NCBI GenBank assembly: GCA_964511665.1 | Contig: CAZEHA010000001.1 | Location: 112,761-176,760, forward strand | Direction of reading: 5' to 3' | DNA: 64,000 nt | Origin: JAGOEF01 sp964511665 | GTDB lineage: Bacteria > Bacteroidota > Bacteroidia > Bacteroidales > ML635J-15 | Shown here: in pieces, positions 29,801 through 38,274 of the stretch | How positions within the stretch are numbered: the stretch's first letter is position 1 | Layout of the letters: every line of letters starts with the position of its first letter | Notes under the pieces: generated by a model | Seen by the model: the letters and a program-made list of their open reading frames with translations, nothing else | What the model was told of the DNA's origin: nothing | Databases searched by the model: none | Program-made: the position numbers and the translations under genes

Positions 29801-30240
29801 ATTATATTTCGAGTGTGTCGGAACGCATACATTTGTATCGGGAGCTCGATTCTATGAATAGCGAACAGGACCTCGAACAATTCCGGCTCAATCTTATCGA
29901 TCGTTTTGGCCCCCTGCCAACACCGGTGATTGAGCTTTTCGACGTGGTACGGCTAAGGCATTTGGCACAGGAGCTGGGTTTTCATAAAATCATCATCAAA
30001 AACAATAACCTGGCGGCCTATTTCCCTTCCGATCAACAATCGGAATATTACTCGCAACCATGCTTTGCCGCTGTAATCGCATTTGTTCACCAACACCCAA
30101 AACGCTTTGTAATTAAAGAGCATAATGCAAAACTCAGCCTGCGCTTCGATAAAGTGCAATGTGTTGATGATGCGCTGAAAACCATGCAGACATTGTTCGA
30201 TTTTGTAAATCAACAATGTAAACAAGACATTTCTTTTTAG
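26869..30240 (+). CDS. mfd: Transcription-repair coupling factor Mfd
   Basis: Mfd removes RNA polymerase stalled at DNA damage and recruits UvrA. From the GTG at 26869 the protein is 1124 residues. In order: the UvrB-like N-terminal domains (GLAGSSPAYAM, FAVRGSIIDVFSY, YRIDFFGDEVESVR), the CarD-like RNA polymerase-interacting domain (PGDYVVHVDSGIGRFGGL), the translocase with Walker A (GDVGFGKTEIAIRAAF), the DEEQ box (LIIDEEQKFGV) and motif III (TLTATPIPRTLQFSLMGARD), and the C-terminal TRCF domain. The frame also extends to a TTG at 26803 inside the previous gene. GTG fits the family start and follows a TATTTTTG box (26857-26864), which would put the transcript start very close to the GTG. 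Confidence 0.94.
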   Translation: MKNKTFNVFHNDSRIAELCSISETDNEAKIRITGLAGSSPAYAMASFFEHTGRRLCVVFNDKEIASYCRDDLMAILGEDKVLFYPSSYKRSLEYEKTDGINIVLKTGVLEKLSNSNKAWIVVTYADAISEKAVKKTELKNNTLRIAPGDKLSMEFVAEFLYEFGFTKEEFVYEPGTFAVRGSIIDVFSYSSDCGYRIDFFGDEVESVRSFTPATQLSDNKLRSIHIVPNIHEHLNNSEHVSFFEYLGVKSSIWVQNLEALNSRIDSLFKTAGNTYTSANNELAPDPEKKFLSQQELHSQLIQSIVTEFDGTASWCNQYRFNFNTSAQPVFGKQFDLLIDDLQHRHNQGYTTCILSDNPKQIERLRDIVAARKHEIRFEAPGYTIHQGFIDHDHQICFYTDHQIFERYHRFKVKESFVRKDAISVKELQSISPGDYVVHVDSGIGRFGGLTTIDNNGRLQEVVTIHYAESDVLFVNIHSLHRISKYRGKDDLPPQIQRLGSGNWKRLKERTKQQLKNIARELIALYAGRSAQQGFSFSPDTYLQQELESSFIYEDTPDQIKVTREVKADMEKPIPMDRLVCGDVGFGKTEIAIRAAFKAVCDGKQVAVLVPTTILALQHYQTFSDRLSQLPVSVSYISRLRTAAQIKASLTDLKEGKLDILIGTHRLVAADVVFKDLGLLIIDEEQKFGVAVKEKLKKLKLNVDTLTLTATPIPRTLQFSLMGARDLSVISTPPPNRQPIVTELHTFNTAIIKEAIYYEVNRNGQVFFVNNRIDNINQILTTIKKACPDVSAVVAHGQMEGRQLEKIILDFMRGDFDVLISTSIIENGVDIPNANTIIINNANNFGLSDLHQLRGRVGRSNRKAFCYLLAPPVELMSNDARRRLKAIEEYNELGSGFNIALQDLDIRGAGDIFGAEQSGFIANIGFETYNQIISEALTELKETEFKELFAEKTGGKEVETYRSTDCSIDTDFEILFPSDYISSVSERIHLYRELDSMNSEQDLEQFRLNLIDRFGPLPTPVIELFDVVRLRHLAQELGFHKIIIKNNNLAAYFPSDQQSEYYSQPCFAAVIAFVHQHPKRFVIKEHNAKLSLRFDKVQCVDDALKTMQTLFDFVNQQCKQDISF

Positions 30241-30313
30241 CAGTAATACTAGCCGGCTTCAATATATCAAAAACCAACCGGCCCAATAGAAATAGTACAC
30301 GGCTCACAATTTT

Positions 30314-30345
30314 TTTGGGAATAAGCGAAAATTCTCATTATTTTG
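30314..30345 (+). promoter_or_regulatory. Promoter-like pair upstream of yebC
   Basis: TTTG (30314-30317) and TTATTTTG (30338-30345) are separated by 20 nt; the second box deviates from TAnnTTTG at the second position. It lies 22 nt before the yebC ATG. The spacing and the position between genes support it, but the imperfect box keeps confidence moderate. Confidence 0.45.
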
Positions 30346-30367
30346 CAGTCGTAAAAAATATCATACT

Positions 30368-31114
30368 ATGTCAGGTCACAGTAAATGGTCAACCATTAAG
30401 CGAAAAAAAGGAGCTCTCGATGCCAAGCGTTCAAAAATATTTTCGCGTATATCGAAAGAAATAGCCATCGCCATTAAAGATGGCGGCAGCAACGACCCCG
30501 AATTTAATCCCCGCCTCAGGGTAGCCGTGCAAAATGCCAAAGGCGCAAACATGCCCAAAGACAATATAGAAAGGGCTATAAACAAAGGCAGCGACAGTGC
30601 CAGTTTGGTAGAATCTACATTTGAAGGATACGGGCCCAATGGCATCGCAATATTTGTTGAATGCATGTGCGACAACAACAACCGCGTTGTGTCGAATGTG
30701 CGCAGCTATTTCAATAAATTCGGAGGTTCGCTGGGTACCAACGGTTCTCTTAGCTTTTTGTTCGATCGCAAAGGGGTGTTTACCATAGTGCAAAAATCGG
30801 ATATCGACCCCGAAGAGCTTGAACTGGAACTTATTGACGCCGGTGCGCAGGAAATTGAAGTGGAAGACGAGCAGATAACTGTGTATTGTGCTCTCGAAGA
30901 TTTTGGCAATTTGAACAAAAAGCTTGAACAGCTCAAAATTGAAGTACAGTCGGCCGAGTTACAACGCATTCCGAACGACACTAAGGTTCTGGATGTTGAT
31001 AGTGCAAAAAAAGTATTGAAACTGATTGATACGCTTGAAGAAGACGACGACGTTCAGAACGTGTATCATAACATGGAGATGACCGACGAACTGGCCGATG
31101 CACTCGACAACTAA
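30368..31114 (+). CDS. yebC: YebC/PmpR family protein (TACO1-like)
   Basis: The 248-residue product begins MSGHSKWSTIKRKKGALDAKR, the signature start of the YebC/TACO1 family, with GGSNDPEFNPRLRVAV, NMPKDNIERAI and YEGYGPNG-like (FEGYGPNGIAIFVECMCDNNNR) segments. Family members bind DNA as regulators in some bacteria, and others relieve ribosome stalling at poly-proline stretches; which applies here cannot be told. The length is normal, with a slightly extended acidic C-terminus (EDDDVQNVYHNMEMTDELADAL). It converges on the membrane-protein gene with 10 nt between stops, where a 14-bp palindrome (31113-31126) spans the junction. Confidence 0.93.
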   Translation: MSGHSKWSTIKRKKGALDAKRSKIFSRISKEIAIAIKDGGSNDPEFNPRLRVAVQNAKGANMPKDNIERAINKGSDSASLVESTFEGYGPNGIAIFVECMCDNNNRVVSNVRSYFNKFGGSLGTNGSLSFLFDRKGVFTIVQKSDIDPEELELELIDAGAQEIEVEDEQITVYCALEDFGNLNKKLEQLKIEVQSAELQRIPNDTKVLDVDSAKKVLKLIDTLEEDDDVQNVYHNMEMTDELADALDN

Positions 31115-31124
31115 TCAAGCTTGA

Positions 31125-32447
31125 TTATTTCGCCTCATCAGTTATTGTAAGTGCAATCTTTCGTATGCGTCGGGGAAATGCATGTATGTTGATACACATT
31201 CCGGCAGCTATCAACGCAAATATTAATGCGGGCATTTTATAACGGACCAGTGCCCCCAGATTGGGAGTACTTAACCCCGCCAGTGCATACAGTATCAAAA
31301 CAAACGATAATGAAAACAAGAAAATGCCAAACTCATGTTTTTGTGGTTTACGAAAATAGATTACTGCCAGTATTGCCAAAACCAAAACAAACAGATTTTC
31401 GGCAGCTGCCATGAGGCTTAGCGGAGAATTAATTTCTAATGGATGAGGCCGTAAAAATGAATGAAAATAGGCGCGAGGCATGTTTTTTACAAACCCGCCA
31501 ATATTGGGCTCGATTGCAGGGAGATATACGTTACTACCTCCTTCGGCAAGCTTAACATATTTCACAAAATCGTGCTGCTTTTGCGATATAATGAGTGGCA
31601 AATTTGGCCCTCCAAGCCTGTTACTACCAAAAAACAACAGAAGCATCCCCAGCAAAATAGCAGCCATACTCAGGCTCTGCCTTACATAGGATGCTGTGTG
31701 AGGCAAGATTAGAAACAACAAGCCGGGCAGCAAGGCAAGCAACACATAGAATTTTACCAGAAACAACAGTGCAGCAAACACAAGCAGCCAAAGCACACTA
31801 CCCGCACAGGCTTTTTGTTTCAGCCTGAACGCTGCCCAAATTAGACCTCCCATTGTGAATATTACCAAGCCTTCTTTAAGCAATCCCGAAGACCAGAACA
31901 ACACCGACGGCATCAGAAAAACAGCCAAAAACAATAGTAAGCGATGCTTTTTTAACACAGAGAGCAATGCCGACAACAATAAAATAGATCCTAAAAACGA
32001 TACAAACACCGAAATTACAAGATTCACATAGAACTTGCCCTGAGATAACAAACACAGCAATGCGTTATAGCGAATCATGGTTCGGTTGTCGTTGTATAAT
32101 CCGTAATTAAAGTCTTTGTACCAATAATCGGCTGCGTCGTAATACCGGTGCAGGTGCTCGCTGTTTGCCCCAATACCCGAAACCATACTGAAATAATCGG
32201 AGGGCGATTCGGGTAAGGCCGAATAAAGAACTCTGCCACCATGAAAATATTTGTACATATCGGCGGTCCAGGGGTCGTAGTAATGTGTATAAAGCACTGT
32301 TCCGGCCACCGCAGCCATCATCTTCAACAAAAAAATCAGAACCAGAATATGGCGATTGTGCGTAATTGTTGAGAAGAATCGCAGTTTCAGTATCAGAAAT
32401 ACAAAAACCGCAATCAAAGCAAGCGATAATGTGATTTCGAAGAGCAT
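31125..32447 (-). CDS. Polytopic membrane protein, possible envelope glycan-related function
   Basis: The product (about 440 residues from the ATG at 32447; a GTG lies 6 nt upstream) has roughly ten hydrophobic segments and a longer polar loop after the second (about residues 60-130, with MYKYFHGGRVLYSALPESPSDYF). The topology resembles EpsG/Wzy-like or glycosyltransferase-C-type membrane enzymes: the first loop is rich in Tyr and Asp and the DPWTADMYKYFHGG segment could hold an active-site Asp. No firm family is recognisable. It is flanked by yebC (convergent) and purL (divergent), so the context does not help. Confidence 0.65.
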   Translation of the reverse strand: MLFEITLSLALIAVFVFLILKLRFFSTITHNRHILVLIFLLKMMAAVAGTVLYTHYYDPWTADMYKYFHGGRVLYSALPESPSDYFSMVSGIGANSEHLHRYYDAADYWYKDFNYGLYNDNRTMIRYNALLCLLSQGKFYVNLVISVFVSFLGSILLLSALLSVLKKHRLLLFLAVFLMPSVLFWSSGLLKEGLVIFTMGGLIWAAFRLKQKACAGSVLWLLVFAALLFLVKFYVLLALLPGLLFLILPHTASYVRQSLSMAAILLGMLLLFFGSNRLGGPNLPLIISQKQHDFVKYVKLAEGGSNVYLPAIEPNIGGFVKNMPRAYFHSFLRPHPLEINSPLSLMAAAENLFVLVLAILAVIYFRKPQKHEFGIFLFSLSFVLILYALAGLSTPNLGALVRYKMPALIFALIAAGMCINIHAFPRRIRKIALTITDEAK

Positions 32448-32591
32448 CAGCACAAAATTATAAGAAATACCATGCCATCAACCCGCATTAATAAAATATG
32501 TTAATAAAAAAGCCAAAGTATTGTAGATGCTTCCACACAAAAAAAATCGGAATATGTATATTTGCCTAGTTTTACAGTTTAAGCAAGTATT

Positions 32592-34820
32592 ATGATTGAC
32601 AAACCGGTTAACATTGACACCGCCCGCGAATTGGGCATAAACGAGTATGAATTTGGATTGATTCAGGAGTATTTGGGCCGTATGCCCAACTTCACCGAAC
32701 TCAGCATCTATTCGGTAATGTGGTCGGAGCATGCCTCCTACAAGAATTCGATAAAATGGCTAAAAACACTGCCTCGCGATGGTGGCTGCCTGCTTACCGG
32801 TGCCGGTGAAGAGAACGCCGGGTTGGTTGATATTGGCAATAATTTGGCATGCGCTTTTAAAATAGAATCGCACAACCATCCCTGTGCCGTGGAACCCTAT
32901 CAGGGTGCTGCCACAGGTGTGGGAGGCATAAACCGCGATATTTTCACAATGGGGGCGCGTCCTATTGCTCAGCTCAATTCGCTGCGCTTTGGCAATATTA
33001 ATACCGACCGCACCAAATGGCTGATGAAAGGGGTGGTGAAAGGCATTGGGAACTACGGAAACTCGTTTGGAGTTGCTGTGCTTGGCGGAGAAGTGTTTTT
33101 CGACGACAGTTTCAACACCAACCCTCTGGTAAATGCCATGTCGGTTGGCATTATGGAAAAAGGAAAGGTGCTTTCGGCAATTGCCAAAGGAAAGGGCAAT
33201 CCGGTATTTATTGTTGGATCGTCAACGGGTAAAGATGGTATTCATGGCGCTACCTTTGCATCGGCCGATATTACCGAAGATTCTGCCGACGATATACCAT
33301 CGATTCAGGTGGGCGACCCGTTTCAGGAAAAGCTGCTGCTTGAGGCCACTCTCGAATTGCGCGACTCGGGTGCCATAGTGGGCATGCAAGACATGGGGGC
33401 AGCCGGAATTATTTGCTCAACCAGCGAAATGTCGGCCAAAGGCAACTCGGGAATGCGCATCGACCTGAGTTTGGTTCCATTACGCCAGAAAAACATGGAA
33501 GCATGGGAAATATTATTGTCGGAATCGCAGGAACGAATGCTGGTAGTGGTGGAAAAAGGTAAAGAAGATGTGGTTACATCTATTTTCGATAAATGGGATT
33601 TAAACTGCCAACAAATAGGCGAGGTAATCGATGAAGATAGTTTGTATTTCTATTATAAAAACGAGTTGGTGGCCAAAGTACCTGCATCTACCCTAGTGCT
33701 GGGCGGTGGAGCACCGGTGTATGAGAGAGAATTTATTGCCCCCGATTACTATGTTAACGCACCGGCATTCGATATTAATGCAATAGCCGAGCCCGACGAT
33801 TTGAAAGAGGTGGCCGATTTTCTTACCACACATCCCAATATCGCTTCGAAACGCTGGGTGTATGAACAATACGACACCATGGTGCGCACCAACAACATGA
33901 CTACCAATCATCAGGCCGATGCCGGTATTATCAATATAAAGGGAACCAACACTGCTCTTGCGGTGAGCGTTGATTGCAACAGTAGATATGTGAAGGCCGA
34001 CCCCGAAATAGGCGCCATGATAGCAGTTTCGGAATCGGTGCGCAACGTTGCCTGCTCGGGAGCAAAGCCTCTTGCCATAACCAATTGCCTTAACTTTGGG
34101 TCGCCCTATAACCCCGAAGCCTATTGGCAGTTTGTGATGGCCGTTAAAGGCATGGGAAAAGCCTGTCGCAAGTTCAACACACCGGTTACCGGAGGCAATG
34201 TGTCGTTCTATAACCAAACCACCATTGCCGGCAAAACCGAACCCGTGTTTCCTACTCCTACCATTGGCATGTTGGGCATACTCGAAGATAAAACCACACA
34301 AACCGGACTGGCATTTACGCGAAAGGGCGATGCTATATTTTTAATAGGCAATGTAATGAACGACATTGCTTCTTCGGAATACCTCTACTCCTATCATCAA
34401 ATAAAAAACAGTCCGCCACCGGCTTTCGATCTCGACACCGAATTCAAATTGCTGCAGGTAATTTCTCAACTTACACAAAGCAGGCTGGTTGAATCGTTGC
34501 ATGATGTGTCAGACGGAGGACTGTATATTGCCTTGCTTGAATCGGCAATGCCCAATAAGCTGGGATTCGATATAACCACTGCGGCCGAGGTGCGTCGCGA
34601 TGCCTTTTTGTTTGGCGAGGCACAGGGGCGGGTAATTGCTTCGGTGGCGCCGCAAAATTTTCAGGCGTTTATTGATATGCTTGTTGAAATGGATTTTCCG
34701 TTTACTACCCTGGGGCATGTTACCAAGGGCGAAATTCGTATCGACGATTTGCCTTTTGGCTTTGTGAATGATGCCAAAAAACTGTACGACGAGGCTATCG
34801 AAAAATTGGTTGAGGCATAG
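32592..34820 (+). CDS. purL: Phosphoribosylformylglycinamidine synthase subunit PurL (small type)
   Basis: The 742-residue product is the small form of PurL, which with PurQ and PurS converts FGAR and glutamine to FGAM in purine synthesis. Visible motifs are MWSEHASYKNSIKW (start), TGAGEENAGLVDIG, KIESHNHPCAVEPYQGAATGVGG (the first half repeated in weaker form in the second half), GPSSGKDGIHGATFAS-type (here GSSTGKDGIHGATFAS), and the C-terminal HDVSDGGLYIALLE. The length excludes the large ~1300-residue PurL of proteobacteria. A TATATTTG box (32557-32564) lies 27 nt upstream of the ATG; no clear minus-33 box is seen. PurS and PurQ genes are not adjacent. Confidence 0.95.
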   Translation: MIDKPVNIDTARELGINEYEFGLIQEYLGRMPNFTELSIYSVMWSEHASYKNSIKWLKTLPRDGGCLLTGAGEENAGLVDIGNNLACAFKIESHNHPCAVEPYQGAATGVGGINRDIFTMGARPIAQLNSLRFGNINTDRTKWLMKGVVKGIGNYGNSFGVAVLGGEVFFDDSFNTNPLVNAMSVGIMEKGKVLSAIAKGKGNPVFIVGSSTGKDGIHGATFASADITEDSADDIPSIQVGDPFQEKLLLEATLELRDSGAIVGMQDMGAAGIICSTSEMSAKGNSGMRIDLSLVPLRQKNMEAWEILLSESQERMLVVVEKGKEDVVTSIFDKWDLNCQQIGEVIDEDSLYFYYKNELVAKVPASTLVLGGGAPVYEREFIAPDYYVNAPAFDINAIAEPDDLKEVADFLTTHPNIASKRWVYEQYDTMVRTNNMTTNHQADAGIINIKGTNTALAVSVDCNSRYVKADPEIGAMIAVSESVRNVACSGAKPLAITNCLNFGSPYNPEAYWQFVMAVKGMGKACRKFNTPVTGGNVSFYNQTTIAGKTEPVFPTPTIGMLGILEDKTTQTGLAFTRKGDAIFLIGNVMNDIASSEYLYSYHQIKNSPPPAFDLDTEFKLLQVISQLTQSRLVESLHDVSDGGLYIALLESAMPNKLGFDITTAAEVRRDAFLFGEAQGRVIASVAPQNFQAFIDMLVEMDFPFTTLGHVTKGEIRIDDLPFGFVNDAKKLYDEAIEKLVEA

Positions 34821-35125
34821 GGGAGAGAGATGAATGATGAATGATGAATGGGGAATGGGGAATGCAGGAGACAGAAGGCAGAATGGGGTGAGTTGGGCGA
34901 GTTAGTAGTTCTGTTGCGAGATGGTTCACAAACCTTAGCAGGTGATGCGATGAATCGCGTCTTTACTGAACATACATGCAAGACCACTGCTAGTGACCCG
35001 ATGGGGAGGGATGCAGCCGACGTGGTGCTTCGGGTGCTTCGGGTGCTTCGAGTGCCTCAGCGGCCTCGGCAACCAAGGCCCACTGCATAGCCTCTTGGTA
35101 ATTTTACCAATCGTTGTTGTTTTAG
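34821..35125. repeat. Repeat-rich intergenic stretch after purL
   Basis: No gene is supported here. From 34830 the sequence runs as heptamers (ATGAATG three times, GGGAATG twice, then related units to about 34885). A diverged copy of the GCGATAAATCGCGT element lies at about 34943-34964. At about 35028-35090 there are repeats of GGTGCTTCGGGTGCTTCGAG with CCTCAGCGGCCTCGGC, a family also present near 39256-39325 and 48222-48250. Short open frames across it look like repeat products. Confidence 0.7.
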
Positions 35126-35157
35126 TTTGCCATTGCAAGAAAAAATCGTCACTTTTG
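35126..35157 (+). promoter_or_regulatory. Promoter-like pair for the glycosyltransferase gene
   Basis: TTTG (35126-35129) and CACTTTTG (35150-35157) are separated by 20 nt. The second box deviates from TAnnTTTG in its first base only. The transcript would begin near 35162, which supports the ATG at 35184 as the translation start. Confidence 0.5.
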
Positions 35158-35183
35158 CAATGCACCAAAATGCTTTTTACAAT

Positions 35184-36281
35184 ATGCTTCACAATAAAAC
35201 TATTGCGGTAGTGGTTCCGGCCTATAACGAAGAAAAACAAATACAGAGGGTAATCGACCACATGCCTTCGTTTGTTGACCGAATTGTAATTGTAAACGAT
35301 TGCTCGGGCGATGGCACGGCACAGGTGGTGCAGCAATATATCGACAGCGACAGCGGCAATTACTCGATGGAGCAGATTGGGCCAAAGCTGATAGAACCCG
35401 ATTTTTACAACGAGGCCGAAATACGGTTGCAGGAAATGTTTGCCGACGAAATTCGTTTTTTTATTCCATCGGAAGTGGCAAACAAAAGCGAAGCAAGCAG
35501 CCGAATTATTCTTATAAACCTGCTACAGAACGGTGGCGTGGGTGCAGCCATTGCGCGTGGATACAAGTGGTGTAAAGACAACGAAATCGATTGCACTGCA
35601 GTGATGGCCGGCGATGGGCAAATGGACCCTTCGGAGCTTCAGAAAATTTGCGAACCGGTAGTTTTAGAGAATATCGATTATGTGAAAGGAAACCGCCTGA
35701 TGCACAAAAGTGCTCGTTTGGTAATTCCGCGGTCGCGGCGTTTTGGCAATTCGGTGCTTTCTATTTTAACGAAACTGGCCAGCGGCTACTGGCGCATATC
35801 CGACACACAAACAGGCTACACCGCCATTTCGCTCAACGCCCTTAAGTCGATTCATTTGTATAAAATATATCCTCGCTATGGCATGCCCAACGATATGCTG
35901 GTGAAGCTGAATATTGCTTCGTGCAGCATCAGAGAAATTGAAATAAAACCGGTTTATCGCATTGGCGAGGTGTCGAAAATGAAGATTGGGAAGGTTATTC
36001 CGCGCATCTCGCTGCTGTTGCTGAAATCGTTTTTCAGGCGATTGTGGCGTAAGTATTTTCTGCGCGATTTTCATCCCTTGTTTTTGTTTTATATGCTGGG
36101 GCTTGTACTGGGTGCCTGCAATTTGCCATTTCTGGTTAGTATTTTGTATAACTGGCTTACACCCGAAGTAACCCCTACCAGCTATCTGATAATATTTATC
36201 TTTCTGAGCATTTCGTCGCTGCAATCGCTGTTTTTTGCCATGTGGATGGATATTCAGGACAACGAACGCCTTTATAAATAA
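35184..36281 (+). CDS. Family 2 glycosyltransferase, membrane-anchored
   Basis: The product (365 residues from the ATG at 35184) has a GT-A fold: VVVPAYNEEKQIQRVI at the start, the nucleotide-binding NDCSGDGT segment, and AVMAGDGQMDP, where the aspartates probably bind metal. Two C-terminal hydrophobic hairpins (around FHPLFLFYMLGLVLGACNLP and SYLIIFIFLSISSLQSLFF) anchor it to the membrane, as in dolichol- or undecaprenyl-phosphate sugar transferases. An insertion of about 50 residues between the NDCSGDGT and MAGDGQ motifs (IDSDSGNYSMEQIG to about SRIILINLL) is longer than in DPM1-like enzymes. The open frame reaches back to a TTG at 35127, but the promoter-like pair favours 35184. It is 18 nt upstream of the flippase-like gene. 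Confidence 0.88.
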   Translation: MLHNKTIAVVVPAYNEEKQIQRVIDHMPSFVDRIVIVNDCSGDGTAQVVQQYIDSDSGNYSMEQIGPKLIEPDFYNEAEIRLQEMFADEIRFFIPSEVANKSEASSRIILINLLQNGGVGAAIARGYKWCKDNEIDCTAVMAGDGQMDPSELQKICEPVVLENIDYVKGNRLMHKSARLVIPRSRRFGNSVLSILTKLASGYWRISDTQTGYTAISLNALKSIHLYKIYPRYGMPNDMLVKLNIASCSIREIEIKPVYRIGEVSKMKIGKVIPRISLLLLKSFFRRLWRKYFLRDFHPLFLFYMLGLVLGACNLPFLVSILYNWLTPEVTPTSYLIIFIFLSISSLQSLFFAMWMDIQDNERLYK

Positions 36282-36299
36282 CGCCGGTGCTGCAAGCTT

Positions 36300-37208
36300 A
36301 TGAAAAAATGGTTTAACTGGTTTATTTACATTTCGCTGGCATTTTTGGTGTTTGCGCTGGCCCGGGCCGATTATTTTGTTGCACCTCGTGTTGAAAAAAC
36401 ACTGCCCCTGCTTGCTTCGTTTTTGCTGTTGTTTGCGGGGTTTTTGTTCGACGGACTTGCCTGGAAACAATCGCTTAGGTCATGGGGAATGCATGATGTT
36501 CGTTTTTCGCATTGCCTGCAAAGCATTGGCCTGTCGATATTTGGTAAATACATACCGGGTAAAATATGGGTGGTGTTGGGCAAGGCCGGTTTTATTGCGC
36601 GAAAATATAATAGGGGCGAAAAAGACCTGCTGGCCATATCGGTAAATACACAGTTTATATCGCTGTGGTGCGCTTTGCTTGTGGGGATAGTGGGATTGCT
36701 GTTTGTTGATGCGCAATTGATAATACAATTATCGAGTGTGGGCTTGTTGTTGTTTTTTTCGCTGGTGTTGTTCACTCCGTGGTTTCACAAGCTGTTTATG
36801 CAATTGTTCACCCTGATATTTAAGAAAAAGCTGAGCATACCACAGCTATCGTTTCGGTCGGTGGCAGGCATTGTGCCTGCTTATCTTGCGTGCTGGCTAA
36901 GCTGGTCGGCGGGTTTTTGGCTATTGGCACACGCACTTAGCGGCGCCGATGTTGCTGTTTTTGGAGGATTAAGTTTTGCGCTGGCGGCCTCGCTGGGCAT
37001 GATAGCCATTGTGTTGCCCGGTGGTCTTGGACTACGCGAGGCCATGCTGCTTATTTTTTTAATTCCGGCCGGGCTAAGCGAAAACATGGCGGCAACCGTA
37101 TCGCTAAGCAGCAGGCTATGGTATTTGGCCGGCGAGCTTTTTATTTTTGTTCTTGCTTTGGCGCTGGGCTTTTACGAAAAGCGACGTAATGGGGGATGTC
37201 CGGACTGA
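36300..37208 (+). CDS. Lysylphosphatidylglycerol synthase transmembrane-type (flippase-like) protein
   Basis: The 302-residue product is almost entirely transmembrane (about eight segments). The pattern of GKYIPGKIWVVLGKAGF and the C-terminal VLPGGLGLREAMLLIFL matches the LPG_synthase_TM/UPF0104 family, members of which move lipids or lipid-linked sugars across the inner membrane. It directly follows a membrane glycosyltransferase on the same strand, so the pair may make and flip a glycolipid. No MprF synthetase domain is present. The gene ends at the edge of the repeat-rich island: the first GCAAGCG hairpin begins 1 nt after its stop. Confidence 0.82.
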   Translation: MKKWFNWFIYISLAFLVFALARADYFVAPRVEKTLPLLASFLLLFAGFLFDGLAWKQSLRSWGMHDVRFSHCLQSIGLSIFGKYIPGKIWVVLGKAGFIARKYNRGEKDLLAISVNTQFISLWCALLVGIVGLLFVDAQLIIQLSSVGLLLFFSLVLFTPWFHKLFMQLFTLIFKKKLSIPQLSFRSVAGIVPAYLACWLSWSAGFWLLAHALSGADVAVFGGLSFALAASLGMIAIVLPGGLGLREAMLLIFLIPAGLSENMAATVSLSSRLWYLAGELFIFVLALALGFYEKRRNGGCPD

Positions 37209-37209
37209 C

Positions 37210-37522
37210 GCAAGCGTGGACGCTTGCTACATGGGGGATTTAAGATTTATGATTGAAGATTTGGGATTGAAGATTTGGGATTGAAGAGCTTTTGACGCAA
37301 GCGTGGACGCTTGCTATATGGACGGGTTGAATAGCCTTGGTGGAGGCAGGAGGCAGATCACAGAAGACAATGCAGAAGACCAGACTGACGCAAGCGTGGA
37401 CGCTTGCTACATGGGGGATTTAAGATTTATGATTGAAGATTTGGGATTGAAGATTTGGGATTGAAGATTTATGATTGAAGATTTGGGATTGAAGAGCTTT
37501 TGACGCAAGCGTGGACGCTTGC
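37210..37522. repeat. Hairpin repeat family I, four copies, with an 85-bp direct repeat and GATTNNN heptamers
   Basis: The hairpin GCAAGCGTGGACGCTTGC (7-bp stem, TGGA loop) occurs at 37210-37227, 37297-37314, 37390-37407 and 37505-37522. Around it, 37204-37286 is repeated as 37384-37466. Between hairpins lie phase-perfect heptamers of the form GATTNNN: 7 units at 37237-37285 and 11 at 37417-37493; the second array is longer by exactly four units (28 bp). No coding sense is seen. Confidence 0.9.
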
Positions 37523-37560
37523 TACATGTAGAAAATCTTTTGGACGGTCGGACGAATCTT

Positions 37561-37669
37561 TTGGGCGTGCGGACGATGTGTGGGGGCGTGCGGACGATGT
37601 GTGGGGGCGTGCGGACGATGTGTGGGGTTGTGCGGACGATGTGTGGGGGCGTGCGGACGATGTGTGGGG
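37561..37669 (+). repeat. 21-bp tandem array, left part
   Basis: GGACGATG recurs at 37571, 37592, 37613, 37634 and 37655, exactly 21 bp apart. The unit reads GGACGATGTGTGGGGGCGTGC or a variant with GGTTGTGC. It runs directly into the run of N, so the true array length is unknown. Confidence 0.9.
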
Positions 37670-37769
37670 NNNNNNNNNNNNNNNNNNNNNNNNNNNNNNN
37701 NNNNNNNNNNNNNNNNNNNNNNNNNNNNNNNNNNNNNNNNNNNNNNNNNNNNNNNNNNNNNNNNNNNNN
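37670..37769. other. Assembly gap of 100 N
   Basis: Exactly 100 N lie inside a 21-bp tandem array, a typical scaffold gap of unknown true length. The repeat most likely caused the assembly break. Translations that cross it are not meaningful. Confidence 0.98.
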
Positions 37770-37895
37770 ACGATGTGTGGGGGCGTGCGGACGATGTGTG
37801 GGGTTGTGCGGACGATGTGTGGGGCGTGCGGACGATGTGTGGGGTTGTGCGGACGATGTGTGGGGGCGTGCTTTGACGCAAGCGAGGACGCTTGC
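37770..37895 (+). repeat. 21-bp tandem array, right part, ending in a hairpin-family-I copy
   Basis: GGACGATG recurs at 37789, 37810, 37830 and 37851, with a partial copy at the gap edge; one interval is 20 bp, which shifts the reading frame and argues against coding. The array ends in GCAAGCGAGGACGCTTGC (37878-37895), a copy of hairpin family I with one loop change. From 37896 to 38274 the sequence is AT-rich, and I see no gene there. Confidence 0.88.
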
Positions 37896-38274
37896 TAATT
37901 TGTTTATTTATATATTATGAGTTATTAGCTGGTTATTGTGCTATTTAACAAGTGATTTTAGGAATAAACTTTTGACTTGGCGTGATGCGAGATTTTGAAC
38001 AAGAGGGGCTTTTGTAGTGGATTATGAATAAAAGATGTATTTGTATGTAGATTACAAACAACATCAGGACGATTATATATTGTTTAAAGATGGTTAATAA
38101 CGTGTTAATTAATATTATAGAAACAAAGAAAAAGTAAGCAAATAGAAGGATTTGGTGTTTTGAAGCATAAGTTGATATTGTTGATAAATTGGTTTGTTTG
38201 GTAGTTTTAAATTAGTTGTTAAACTATTAAATTTAGGATGATAATATTATATATAACCACTAAATTTTAACACC

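Noticed and set aside
31113..31126. 14-bp palindrome AATCAAGCTTGATT between yebC and the membrane-protein gene
   Set aside because: It has no loop and no T-run, so it is not a convincing terminator, and it could be a chance palindrome between two stop codons.
34848..35090. 80-codon frame on the plus strand after purL
   Set aside because: It runs through repeats (heptamers and GGTGCTTCG units) and shows no start signal or family similarity.
37500..37920. Several open frames of 98-133 codons on both strands across the 21-bp array
   Set aside because: They consist only of repeat units and 34 unknown residues over the N gap. All frames are open because of the repeat, and one 20-bp interval breaks the frame.
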